DNA of 21,939 nucleotides, taken from the IMG/VR virus record IMGVR_UViG_3300043119_000038, positions 1 to 21,939 of that record; one strand, 5' to 3'. Positions 6,632-14,941 of the stretch are shown here, piece after piece (within the stretch, counting starts at the first letter, position 1; each line of letters begins with the position of its first letter). The notes beneath the pieces were generated by a model. That model saw nothing but the letters and a program-made list of their open reading frames with translations, had not been told where the DNA came from and searched no databases. Source of the stretch: a virus. The position numbers and the translations under genes were made by a program.

Positions 6632-8479
6632 GACTTTACACCCCAACAGCAACACAGCTTGCTAACTCAGATGGGCTACAACGGTCCAACAGACTCTAAG
6701 ATGATGGAAGCATTCCTGTCGTCTAATCCCGGAGCCGCTGCCCGTATGGGTAAGTTCAGTCGTGTCGTCAAGCAACGTGCAGGCATGGCAGTGGGTGGAA
6801 CTGTAACCAACACAACACCCCAAACTCAGCCTGCCCCTGCTACACAGTCTGACGGCAGCAAGTTGACCGAAGCCATCATTCAGAACCCTGCTGACCTCAC
6901 AGTGAAGTCTGATGTAGCCAAGCTGGAAGTGACACCAGACACCCTGATTGATACTAACGCAGGACAAGTTGGAGTCGCTCCCACTGTAGACACCACCACG
7001 GTCACTGATGTTGGTCAGACCCAAACACCCGTACAGACACCAGCCAGCCTGATTGAGTCAGTCGTTACGTCAACCCCTGCTGTGAAAGCTGAGACTGAAA
7101 AGCTCAAGCCTGCTGTTGGTGTTGTATCTGAGGCTGCTAAAACAACTGCTGCACAGCAGACTGAAAGCTCCCTGTCTAACCTCAAGGCTGAGCAGGGTAC
7201 TGGCATCTTGATGAACAACCCAGTGCAGCGTAAGGTAGAAGAGGGAGAGTTAATCTCTGGTTCTACTGTGGACGCCTCCAAGGTAAACGCACTGGCTGAG
7301 AGCATCCAAGCAGCAGAGGCTACTCCCACAAAGCAGGCAACTGTACAGGGACAGCTTGAGGGCTTGATGCAGCAGTTCGAGGGTGGCAACACACCAGCAT
7401 GGGCTGCAGGAGCTATGAGGGCTGCTAATGCTACTCTTGCTGCTCGTGGTCTTGGTGCATCCTCGTTGGCTGGACAGGCTGTCATTCAGGCTGCTATGGA
7501 GTCTGCTCTTCCCATTGCTCAGGCTGATGCTAACACTCGCGCACAGTTTGAGTCACAGAACTTGTCCAACAGACAGGCTACTGCAATCTTCTCTGCTCAG
7601 CAACGTGCTGCCTTTCTGGGACAAGAGTTTGACCAGAACTTCCAGAGCCGTGTTCTGAATGCTGCCAAGGTTGCTGACATTGCTAACATGAACTTCACTG
7701 CGGAACAGAACATCGCAATGGAGAACAGCCGTATTGTCAACACGGTAAACCTAGAGAACCTCAACAACCGTCAGTCGATGGTGATGGCTCAGGCTGCTGC
7801 TCTGGCAAACATGGATACTGCAAACCTGAATAACCGTCAACAGGCTGCTGTACAGAATGCTCAGGCGTTCCTGCAGATGGACCTGACCAATGTGAACAAC
7901 ACACAGCAGACGGAAATGTTCCGCACACAGTCTAACATTCAGGCACTACTGACTGATCAGGCTGCACAGAATGCTGCACAACAGTTTAATGCTTCAAGCG
8001 AGAACCAGACCAACCAGTTCTTTGCAGACTTGACAAGCAGAGCAAATCAGTTTAACGTAGAGCAAACCAATGCCATCAAGCAGTTCAATGCTGGTGAGAC
8101 TAACGCTGCACAGAAGTTCAATGCTCAACTCAAGGCACAGCAGGAACAGTTTAATGCCACCAACTCTCTGGTGATTGCACAGGCTAACGCCCAGTGGAGA
8201 CAGAACACTGCCACCCTGAATACTGCTGCACAGAACGACTCCAACATGGAAATGGCTAAGACCCAGAATGCTCTTACTGGTAAAGCTCTTGACCAAATCT
8301 GGCAGAATGAGCGTGATGTTATGGCCTTTGCTTTCACTGCACTAGAGTCTAACAAGGACCGTGCAGCAGACTTGATGCTTTCTGAGAAGAGGGATGACCT
8401 AGTGAAGCTACAAGCCAACCAAGCAGAAGAGTCCGCTAAGTTTGCAGTCTTGACCAAACTTGTATTCGGAGGTTTCTAA
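6629..8479 (+). CDS. Internal virion (ejection-type) structural protein, Ala/Gln/Asn-rich
   Basis: 616 residues, starting at TTG. The first 50 residues end in a basic patch (MGKFSRVVKQRAG). A Thr/Pro/Val/Gln-rich low-complexity linker runs to about 190, then a long helical part to the end. The helical part holds two sets of repeats: NNRQ-type units (SNRQ, NNRQ, NNRQ, NNTQ) spaced about 20-35 residues between 310 and 430, and five QFN-type units (QQFNA, NQFNV, KQFNA, QKFNA, EQFNA) between about 450 and 510. These patterns suggest a long coiled-coil or helical-repeat protein. I recall similar proteins in marine podoviruses and cyanophages annotated as virion structural. Its place at the head of the transglycosylase and giant-protein cluster matches T7 gp14/gp15-type ejection proteins. 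The exact role is inferred. The stop overlaps the next start (TAATG). Confidence 0.68.
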   Translation: MDFTPQQQHSLLTQMGYNGPTDSKMMEAFLSSNPGAAARMGKFSRVVKQRAGMAVGGTVTNTTPQTQPAPATQSDGSKLTEAIIQNPADLTVKSDVAKLEVTPDTLIDTNAGQVGVAPTVDTTTVTDVGQTQTPVQTPASLIESVVTSTPAVKAETEKLKPAVGVVSEAAKTTAAQQTESSLSNLKAEQGTGILMNNPVQRKVEEGELISGSTVDASKVNALAESIQAAEATPTKQATVQGQLEGLMQQFEGGNTPAWAAGAMRAANATLAARGLGASSLAGQAVIQAAMESALPIAQADANTRAQFESQNLSNRQATAIFSAQQRAAFLGQEFDQNFQSRVLNAAKVADIANMNFTAEQNIAMENSRIVNTVNLENLNNRQSMVMAQAAALANMDTANLNNRQQAAVQNAQAFLQMDLTNVNNTQQTEMFRTQSNIQALLTDQAAQNAAQQFNASSENQTNQFFADLTSRANQFNVEQTNAIKQFNAGETNAAQKFNAQLKAQQEQFNATNSLVIAQANAQWRQNTATLNTAAQNDSNMEMAKTQNALTGKALDQIWQNERDVMAFAFTALESNKDRAADLMLSEKRDDLVKLQANQAEESAKFAVLTKLVFGGF

Positions 8480-9174
8480 TGGACTACGCACAGAACTACC
8501 TTAACACTTCCAGTCTTGCAGACCGTGTACGTCAGGGTGCTGCCTCTGGACAAGTTGCTAAGGCTGGTGGTGGTCTTGCTGCCAGAGAGAAGCGCAGGGA
8601 AGCTGCTACAGAAGAACCAGACTTTGCTGCAATCCGTGCAGAATACTTCAACAGTGTTCGCAACATGTTCTCCTCTATGGAAGATACCCCTGTTGCTAAG
8701 AAGGAAGAGTTAACCTACGGACTCCCTAGTGCGCCTGTTTCTGGTAATGCAGAAGGCTTGTCCTTTGGTGGTGAAGACTTCCTGAGTAGCCTGATCCAGT
8801 CTGAGTCGTCTGGTAATGCACAAGCCTTCCGCACGAACAAGGATGGTGAGACTTATGCTGGCCTAGTACAGATTGGTACTGCTCGTATTGCTGACTACAA
8901 CAAGGCTACTGGCTCTGATATCACTCAAGCAGACTTGCTGCAGAACGCTGCCATTCAGAATGAGGTTATCAACTGGCATGTGAGTGACCTACGTAAACTT
9001 GCTACCAAGCTGTCTGAGACAAGCGGCATGGACATCAACGGCCTGATTGCTGTTGGTCACTTGGGTGGTCGTGGTGGTATGACGCAGTTTGCTAACACTG
9101 CTGGTAAGTACAACAAACAGGATGAGCTTGGTACAAGTCTCTCCGACTATTACACGAGGTTCAAAAGCAAATGA
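8479..9174 (+). CDS. Virion-associated lytic transglycosylase (SLT-like)
   Basis: 231 residues. A charged, disordered N-terminal 95 residues precede an SLT/lysozyme-like domain. The domain shows LIQSESSGNAQA with the presumed catalytic Glu109, then YAGLVQIG (127-133) matching the GLMQI motif of soluble lytic transglycosylases, and a late AVGHLGGRGGM (191-201) in the position where the family has its Asn-Ala-Gly type motif. It would locally cleave peptidoglycan so the ejected DNA and proteins can cross the cell wall. There is no signal peptide, consistent with virion delivery rather than secretion. In T7 this activity is the N-terminal domain of the giant gp16; here it is a separate gene. It overlaps the next gene by ATGA. 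Confidence 0.82.
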   Translation: MDYAQNYLNTSSLADRVRQGAASGQVAKAGGGLAAREKRREAATEEPDFAAIRAEYFNSVRNMFSSMEDTPVAKKEELTYGLPSAPVSGNAEGLSFGGEDFLSSLIQSESSGNAQAFRTNKDGETYAGLVQIGTARIADYNKATGSDITQADLLQNAAIQNEVINWHVSDLRKLATKLSETSGMDINGLIAVGHLGGRGGMTQFANTAGKYNKQDELGTSLSDYYTRFKSK

Positions 9175-9695
9175 TAGAACTAAGAGGGCCAATCCCCGGA
9201 CAATCCTTGACGACACCCCCTAAGGGTTTTCCTTGGGAACGTCCACCTGAGATCACTGACCCAGAAGAAGCAATCCAGATGCACCTAGCCCGCTTGTCTC
9301 GACCAGACATGATGGATGCTGTGGCACAGGCTGTTGAACTGCAAGACCTAGACATTAAGACAGTGACCAATGGCATCCTGCGTGGTGCTGTTGCTAGTGG
9401 TATTCATAGTGTAGATGTCAGCCTGCTAGTTGCCCCTGTTATCCACGAGTTTATCAAGCAGACCACCAAGGCGCTGGGCATTGAGGCTGATGATGGCTTC
9501 GAGGACAAGAAGGCTAAGGCTGCTCAGGATCAGGCTGTTATTGCTATGAGAGCTAAGAAGCAGCTTAAGGCTATGGGTGTGAACCCTAAGGAAGTTGCAA
9601 AGAGTGTTGAAGCTGAAGTTGCTGCTGAGCCTGTTGTTGAGGCTGAGCCAGCACCTGCTCCATCCAAGGGTCTGATGTCAAGGGGTGCTATGTAA
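9171..9695 (+). CDS. Conserved phage structural-type protein of unknown function
   Basis: 174 residues. The N-terminus GPIPGQSLTTPPKGFPWERP is Pro-rich and I recall near-identical openings in marine podovirus and cyanomyovirus proteins. Next comes DPEEAIQMHLARL, then a helical and partly hydrophobic middle (TNGILRGAVASGIHSVDVSL and following). The tail is charged, and the last 40 residues are rich in Glu, Ala, Val and Pro. No catalytic motif is visible. It is locked into the ejection-protein cluster by a 4-base ATGA overlap upstream and a TAATG overlap downstream, so a minor virion or assembly role is likely. The function is unknown. Confidence 0.75.
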   Translation: MIELRGPIPGQSLTTPPKGFPWERPPEITDPEEAIQMHLARLSRPDMMDAVAQAVELQDLDIKTVTNGILRGAVASGIHSVDVSLLVAPVIHEFIKQTTKALGIEADDGFEDKKAKAAQDQAVIAMRAKKQLKAMGVNPKEVAKSVEAEVAAEPVVEAEPAPAPSKGLMSRGAM

Positions 9696-10669
9696 TGGGT
9701 TTCTGGCAAGGACTAAACGAAGGTCTTACCTATGTGATGGAAGACAAGGCTCGTAAGAAAGAGCTTGCTGATGCTAAGCAGGAGCGCATGGAAGAACGTG
9801 CTGCTTCTCAAGCGGAGAAGGCTGCTGACCGTGCCTACCAAAGAGAGCAGATGCAGTGGCAGCTTGGCGAGTCACGTAGGGATGCTCTTTTGCCACTCAT
9901 AGTGAAGAGAGAAGCAGAGAAGGCAGAGTCACAGAAGTTGACTGGGCAAGCACAAGCATTCTTCTCACGCCTTGAGGGAGTTGACTTAGACGACCCGAAG
10001 TTAAAAGCACTGGCTGATAACCCACGACTAACAGCAGAGCTTGAGGCACAGGCGGATGCTCTTGAAAAGGATATGGCCAAGGCGGGTGTGGATGTACCTC
10101 CCCTACGTGGGCAGAACTTGTTGGATGCTCTCACAGTATTCGACCCAAACACAGGGGCTGTAGCAGCATCTAACATAACTGTGGATGACATACTGTCAAT
10201 GGACATGTCTGACCGTAGTGCATATGAACAGACAATGCTGGACCTTAGCCGTACTCAGGATGGTGGTGCTTACGCTACGATTAAGCCAGACGCTTACCGT
10301 GTTGCTGATCCTAAGAAGCTGGAAGAGGGTCGTAAGATGTTTGACCAGCTTGTGCTGCGTCAGGCTCAGACAGAACTGGCTAACTTGGATGAAGCAAGTG
10401 GAGAGTGGGCTGACCTTAAGGCTCAGATTGATGGCTATCGTGAAGAGAACAGCGCAGAGCGTTTGGCTATTCAGGACAAGTATGGCTACGGTGTATACAA
10501 GACACTATTGGAAACTAATAACCCATACATCCAAGGCTTGAAAAATGATCCTCAACTGCAAATATTTGATGCGGAGGCACAGCTTCGGGCTATCCTAGCA
10601 GACCCAGAAGCAAGTCAGGCGGATAAGGATGGTGCTGCTGCTAGACTACAGGCATGGGGTATGAACTAA
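9695..10669 (+). CDS. Putative internal virion protein, coiled coil
   Basis: 324 residues. Residues about 15-85 are extremely charged, heptad-like and Ala/Lys/Glu/Arg-rich, which suggests a long coiled coil. The rest is mostly helical and soluble, with acidic loops. No enzyme motif, signal peptide or membrane segment is seen. The position between the transglycosylase cluster and the 1162-residue protein, and coupling to both sides by TAATG overlaps, suggests a component of the ejected channel or internal core, comparable in position (not demonstrably in sequence) to T7 gp15. The family is not recognised. Confidence 0.7.
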   Translation: MGFWQGLNEGLTYVMEDKARKKELADAKQERMEERAASQAEKAADRAYQREQMQWQLGESRRDALLPLIVKREAEKAESQKLTGQAQAFFSRLEGVDLDDPKLKALADNPRLTAELEAQADALEKDMAKAGVDVPPLRGQNLLDALTVFDPNTGAVAASNITVDDILSMDMSDRSAYEQTMLDLSRTQDGGAYATIKPDAYRVADPKKLEEGRKMFDQLVLRQAQTELANLDEASGEWADLKAQIDGYREENSAERLAIQDKYGYGVYKTLLETNNPYIQGLKNDPQLQIFDAEAQLRAILADPEASQADKDGAAARLQAWGMN

Positions 10670-13600
10670 TGGCTGATAAGTATGCAGGTATTCTGGAGGA
10701 GTTGGACACAAAGTTCGCTCTTCCTACTGCCCCTACGACTGCACCACTTGTACCACCAGTACCTGACAGCAAGTACGGATCAATGCTGCAAGACTTAGAC
10801 CAACAGTTCTCTACCACAATGGTAGTGGAGCCTGTAACTACACCCCCTACAACCATTACAAACTACTCTGAGAATGACCTAGTGCAGGATCAATTCTTCT
10901 TGCCAATACAGAACTACATGGTTGACCGTTTTGGTGAACACATTAAGGACTTGGATCGTGAGGATGTTATTGGTAAGTACACCAACAATATGCGTGGGTT
11001 TGAGGGCGGTAACTCTGTACGTACAGTCAATGAAGTCGTCTACCTCAACGAGATTGGCGATGATGAAGAACGTATGGCTAAGGCTGGAGAGGCTTACAAA
11101 ATCTATCAGGGGATGCAGGGGGTCTTTGGTGACACCTCTCTGGGAGAGAAGGCTGAGACTGTGTGGGACTTCACAAGGTCTGCTGTTGCTGATCCAATCA
11201 ACTTGCTTGGCCTTGGTATCGGTAAGGTTGCCACTGGTACTGGCTTCCGTGCAGGCTCACAGCTTACCCTGATTGCAGCCAAACGTGCATACGAGAAGGC
11301 ACTGGTTAAGGGTCTTACCAAGGAGAAGGCACTAGAGGTTGGTCAGAAGGTCTTGGCACGTACTGCACGTACTGAGGTCCAGAAGACTAACGCACGTATT
11401 GCCCAGAGACAGGCTGTAGAACAAACCGCAAAGACTGTCCTGCAGCGTATGACCACTAGCACTGCACTCAAAGAAGCTGCGATTATGGGAACCTTCGAGG
11501 CTGCTGTCTCAGCGGGTACTGACTACCTGTATCAGGATGTTATGCTACGCACGAAAGTTCAGGATGAGTACAGTGTGTTTCAGACTGGTTTATCTGCTGT
11601 CGTTGGCCTTGTGGCTGGTGGCTTGGCTGGTGCTGCAAGTAACGTAGGCACTGGTGCATCTGGGTTGAAGGCTCCTAACGCACTCAAGAAGAGTGTTAAG
11701 GGTAACAAGGCACTTGGACAACTCATAGGGCAAACCTCTACCGCTGCTACACCCTCTCCTGCTCAGGGTAACTGGCTGGCAGATATTGCTAAGGGTAAAG
11801 AGTTGAAGGATCAGGACACTGAGTTCTTCATTACAATGCTGCTTGGTAACGACGAGAAGGGTCTGAAAGGTCTGGCGCAAATCCTTGCAGAGGATGGATA
11901 CACTTGGGTTCGTCGTAGTCCAGACGACAAGGTGTCCAACTGGATTGGTGATGTTATCAAGGATGCTGACCCACAGGACGCTAAGCAGTTCCTCAAGGAC
12001 TTTACTACAGCCACTGGCATCAAGATGTCCGAAGGAAAGAAGCTCACGGTAGAAGCCCTTGCAGACACCTTCAAGAGAAAGCTGAGTGACAGTGCTAGGG
12101 TGATGAATGCAGCCAGCCAAGTGTCGGCTGTACTTGGTGGTAACCTCAAGGGTAAGACTGTGGATGACTACGTGTCTACTGTCATTGGTGGTGGAAGCTA
12201 CCAGCCTGCTTCTGTTCAGACCAAGATAGGCAAGTTCGTAGACAACAACATCAACCGCAACCTGCCAGACTTGCAGAACAACATCATCCGTCTGATGGTG
12301 TCTAACTTGTCCACGACAGCCATGAACGTGACTGGCTATGCTGCCATGACCAGCCTCAACAGTGCGTCTGATGTAGCCCGTGCAGTACTCATGGGTGGTA
12401 AGGCTGGCTTGTACCTTGCGTATAATCCTGCTGAGGCTAAGAAGGCTGGTATCACTGCGCTAAACATCCTGCAGAACCAGAAGACCAAGGTTCAGAACAT
12501 CTTGGACATCAACACTACGTATGACCAATTCTTGCGCTACTCTCAGTCCCGTCCAGAAGCTATGCGTCCCCTTACTGCTCTACTTCCGGGGGGTGTTGAA
12601 GACCTAGAGAAGGCATCAAAGAGTTTTGATCCAGAGACTCCCCTGCTTACCCTACAGGCAAACCAAGTGGTTGACCTTGTGCAACGTGCAGCACTGGGCA
12701 GCGCACAGGATGCTCTCACTAAGTCCGTAGAGTTCTTCTCCCAGTTGGATAAGGGTCTTCGTCGTTCCCGTGACGATGGCGGCTTTGGCATGTCCTACAA
12801 TGAGTTCATGGCTGACCCAAAGCATACCTCCAAGATGATCTCAGAGCAGTACCTTAAGATAGAAGCTCGTGCTATTGACGAGACACTCAAGTCAGTCTTT
12901 GCTAAGTCTTACAAGGGTGAGGGCTTCGTGGGTGAGGTGGCTGGTGTTATTGAGGATGCACGTACCATTCCGGGTATTGGTTTGCTTGTACCATTTGGTC
13001 GGTTCTTTAACAACACAGTTGCGTTGGCATATGAAACCACAGCTATTGGTCCCTTGCTCAGTCGTATCGGTGGCAAGACTGATGACAAACCATTCTCAGA
13101 AACCTTCATTCGTGGTGCTGTGACTTGGGGTCTTATCGGGACACTTGCACAAAGAGAACAAGGCTACATTGACTTGGGCCTTGGGTGGAGCGAGGAGATT
13201 GACGAAGAAACTGGTGCTGTGATTGACGAGCGTTACGAGTTCCCCTATGGCCTGTACAAGGCGCTGGCTCGTACTGTTGCACACCTGTCCCGTGGTGAGG
13301 GTATCCCAAGCGAGTTGGGGCTACAGTTTGCTGAGCAGTTTGGTGTTGACCAGCTTACTCGTCAGCTTGGTGATGCTGGTTCAGGTCTGGGTAACATAGC
13401 GAATGCTCTCCTGTCAGAGGAGGGGCCAGACTTAGCGAAGGTGCTGCAAGAAGCTCTTGGTGGTATAGCATCACAGGCTATCTCTGGGGCTACTCGTCCG
13501 CTTGAACCTATCAATGCTTTGATTGGGTTGGGTCGTGATGAAGAGTTCTATGTGCCTGACCGTAAGCAGGGTGCAAAGGCTTTCAACAACGCAATCAGAT

Positions 13601-14157
13601 ACATCGACCAAGGCTTTGCGCTGTTCTCTGGTAACACCATGCCACCAGCATTCTCTGCTGCGGAGGGTCAACCCAGACAGAATATCTCTAAGCTAGTCTC
13701 AACAACCCGTGAGTCTAGGTTGACTGCAACTGAACAAGTGATGAACTCTATTGGTCGTCCAAGCTGGAAGGTTAACATGGCCTCAGACTCAGAGGCAGCG
13801 GACAACAGGTACAACCAGTTGTATAACCAGATCATCGAAGATGGTGCTTCCAAACTGTGGGAGTCCGAAAGGTTCAAGAAGGGTGACCTTGAGTACAAGC
13901 AGTTGGCAGTGACAGACCTGTTACAGAAAGCAGCAAAGGCAACCAAGGCGTACATGGGTAGTCTGGCGGCTAAGAGTGGGGATCGTACATTACTTAAGAT
14001 GATCCAGATTTCTAATGCTCCACAGGTTACTATCCAGAGGGTTCTTGCTGACCTCGGCATTGAGAAAGGTCTGGATGAACTCTCAGAGGAAGAACTGGAT
14101 ACCGTAGCTAATGCTATCAAGTATCGAGAAGATATCGTCCAAGCAAAGAATGAATAA
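10669..14157 (+). CDS. Giant internal virion / DNA-ejection protein
   Basis: 1162 residues from the ATG at 10669, which overlaps the previous stop as TAATG like the other junctions of this module; an in-frame ATG at 10654 would overlap by 16 bases and lacks such spacing. The N-terminus repeats a short unit: KYAGILEELDTKF (4-16) and KYGSMLQDLDQQF (35-47), joined by a Pro/Thr/Ala-rich linker. The body is helical. Gly/Ala-rich hydrophobic stretches lie at about 305-328 (AVVGLVAGGLAGAAS), about 538-584, and about 767-800 (IPGIGLLVPFGRFF), which could insert in or cross a membrane during ejection. It ends with a charged helical tail. By size, position and context it corresponds to T7 gp16, except that the transglycosylase is a separate gene here. 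A bidirectional terminator follows its stop. Confidence 0.75.
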   Translation: MADKYAGILEELDTKFALPTAPTTAPLVPPVPDSKYGSMLQDLDQQFSTTMVVEPVTTPPTTITNYSENDLVQDQFFLPIQNYMVDRFGEHIKDLDREDVIGKYTNNMRGFEGGNSVRTVNEVVYLNEIGDDEERMAKAGEAYKIYQGMQGVFGDTSLGEKAETVWDFTRSAVADPINLLGLGIGKVATGTGFRAGSQLTLIAAKRAYEKALVKGLTKEKALEVGQKVLARTARTEVQKTNARIAQRQAVEQTAKTVLQRMTTSTALKEAAIMGTFEAAVSAGTDYLYQDVMLRTKVQDEYSVFQTGLSAVVGLVAGGLAGAASNVGTGASGLKAPNALKKSVKGNKALGQLIGQTSTAATPSPAQGNWLADIAKGKELKDQDTEFFITMLLGNDEKGLKGLAQILAEDGYTWVRRSPDDKVSNWIGDVIKDADPQDAKQFLKDFTTATGIKMSEGKKLTVEALADTFKRKLSDSARVMNAASQVSAVLGGNLKGKTVDDYVSTVIGGGSYQPASVQTKIGKFVDNNINRNLPDLQNNIIRLMVSNLSTTAMNVTGYAAMTSLNSASDVARAVLMGGKAGLYLAYNPAEAKKAGITALNILQNQKTKVQNILDINTTYDQFLRYSQSRPEAMRPLTALLPGGVEDLEKASKSFDPETPLLTLQANQVVDLVQRAALGSAQDALTKSVEFFSQLDKGLRRSRDDGGFGMSYNEFMADPKHTSKMISEQYLKIEARAIDETLKSVFAKSYKGEGFVGEVAGVIEDARTIPGIGLLVPFGRFFNNTVALAYETTAIGPLLSRIGGKTDDKPFSETFIRGAVTWGLIGTLAQREQGYIDLGLGWSEEIDEETGAVIDERYEFPYGLYKALARTVAHLSRGEGIPSELGLQFAEQFGVDQLTRQLGDAGSGLGNIANALLSEEGPDLAKVLQEALGGIASQAISGATRPLEPINALIGLGRDEEFYVPDRKQGAKAFNNAIRYIDQGFALFSGNTMPPAFSAAEGQPRQNISKLVSTTRESRLTATEQVMNSIGRPSWKVNMASDSEAADNRYNQLYNQIIEDGASKLWESERFKKGDLEYKQLAVTDLLQKAAKATKAYMGSLAAKSGDRTLLKMIQISNAPQVTIQRVLADLGIEKGLDELSEEELDTVANAIKYREDIVQAKNE

Positions 14158-14161
14158 AAAG

Positions 14162-14182
14162 AGGGAGCCTTTTCGGCTCCCT
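14162..14182. terminator. Bidirectional terminator between converging arms
   Basis: A perfect 8-bp stem (AGGGAGCC with GGCTCCCT) encloses the loop TTTTC. Reading rightward it is followed by TTAAG, so it is only a modest terminator there. Reading leftward it is followed by CTTTTTATTC, a good U-tract. It sits between the rightward late arm and the leftward early arm and probably ends both transcripts. Confidence 0.85.
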
Positions 14183-14210
14183 TTAAGTTTATCACGGGGT
14201 GTTCTTGTTG

Positions 14211-14465
14211 TTAGTCCTCAAGCATAAAGTCGGCCCAGTCCTCTGCCTCACGCTTGATCTCTTCCCTGCGTACCAGACCCGTAGACCTAGACAGCAGGGC
14301 ATTCATTGCCATCCCAACAAGATAGATGCGGGATGTCATAGGCTTGGGTGGCCCGCTGTACTTCTTCTTAGCGGTGAACTGCTTGGCTTCTTCCTCAAGC
14401 ATTGCGTTCACTTTGACCACCTCAGGAGACTTCTCAGCAGGTTTTATTAGTGTGGTCTTCCCCAT
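14211..14465 (-). CDS. Hypothetical protein, last gene of the leftward arm
   Basis: 84 residues from the ATG at 14465. A start four codons further upstream (14477) is possible, but the downstream ATG has GGAG six bases before it and the upstream one has no clear site. The protein is charged and helical, with a Lys-rich patch (KKKYSGPPKPMTSRIYLVGM) and an acidic end (EDWADFMLED). No family is recognised. It overlaps the 3' end of the 56-aa gene by 32 bases in another frame and is followed by the bidirectional terminator. It has no membrane segment. Its small size and terminal place fit accessory phage genes that modify host functions, but nothing proves this. Confidence 0.6.
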   Translation of the reverse strand: MGKTTLIKPAEKSPEVVKVNAMLEEEAKQFTAKKKYSGPPKPMTSRIYLVGMAMNALLSRSTGLVRREEIKREAEDWADFMLED

Positions 14466-14604
14466 ACTCCACTCCATTAAGTCTCATGTTTATTACCTTT
14501 GGGTAGATGCTGTGGTCACTCTTAAGCCAATCACTTAGAGTTGTTTGCCTTCCCAGATACCAGTATTGGTTACCCTCTGGTGAAACATTAACCTCAAACC
14601 TCAT
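14434..14604 (-). CDS. Small hypothetical protein (56 aa)
   Basis: A 56-residue frame that opens MRFEVNVSPEGNQYWYLGRQ and ends HTNKTC. Its start is supported by an AGGAGG (complement of 14614-14619) nine bases upstream and a second GGAGG nearer, a much stronger signal than most neighbours have. It overlaps the end of the DUF3310 gene by 11 bases and the beginning of the 84-aa gene by 32 bases, in keeping with the compressed style of this arm. Aromatic and charged residues suggest a small folded domain. No family is recognised. It fills what would otherwise be the only coding gap between its neighbours. Confidence 0.68.
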   Translation of the reverse strand: MRFEVNVSPEGNQYWYLGRQTTLSDWLKSDHSIYPKVINMRLNGVEYGEDHTNKTC

Positions 14605-14941
14605 GGTCCTCCACCTCCTGAATCAACCTACTTAGATACCATTGCGCTTTCTTTAAGTCCTCTAGCCCGTTCTTGTAGCGCCAACGGTGCAGATACTTCG
14701 CAATGTTACCACGAAGATACCCTACATACTCATCATAAGAGAGGAAGTCCGCAATGTAGTCAATACACTCAATGTCACCCTGACCGTAGTGCTTTGGGTA
14801 ATTCACAATGTCATAGTTGATCCTATCTTGTGATACTTCTTCATCCTCTTCAGGGTCTGTCCAGTATGCACCACCGACAACCCCAGCCCTCTTGATGTTA
14901 TCCAGAGCCTGTTGTATTCCGTCTGTATCCCACTTAGCCAT
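14594..14941 (-). CDS. DUF3310 / T7 gp1.7-like nucleotide kinase-type protein
   Basis: 115 residues from the ATG at 14941, which overlaps the PhoH stop as TGATG; a GTG one codon earlier would also work. The diagnostic block is in the second half: NYPKHYGQGDIECIDYI, then YLRGNIAKYLHRWRYKNG and LEDLKKAQWYLSRLI. This is the DUF3310 pattern, shared with the C-terminal part of T7 gp1.7, which is a dGMP/dTMP kinase. The N-terminal 45 residues are acidic and variable. The expected job is converting deoxynucleoside monophosphates during phage replication. It sits in one operon with ribonucleotide reductase, glutaredoxin and MazG, consistent with that. The domain call is strong. The kinase activity is inferred from T7, and stand-alone DUF3310 proteins are mostly uncharacterised. 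Confidence 0.75.
   Translation of the reverse strand: MAKWDTDGIQQALDNIKRAGVVGGAYWTDPEEDEEVSQDRINYDIVNYPKHYGQGDIECIDYIADFLSYDEYVGYLRGNIAKYLHRWRYKNGLEDLKKAQWYLSRLIQEVEDHEV

Noticed and set aside
10654-10668. Upstream ATG for the giant ejection protein
   Set aside because: It would overlap the previous gene by 16 bases; the ATG at 10669 forms the same TAATG junction used by its neighbours and begins the conserved-looking repeat unit.
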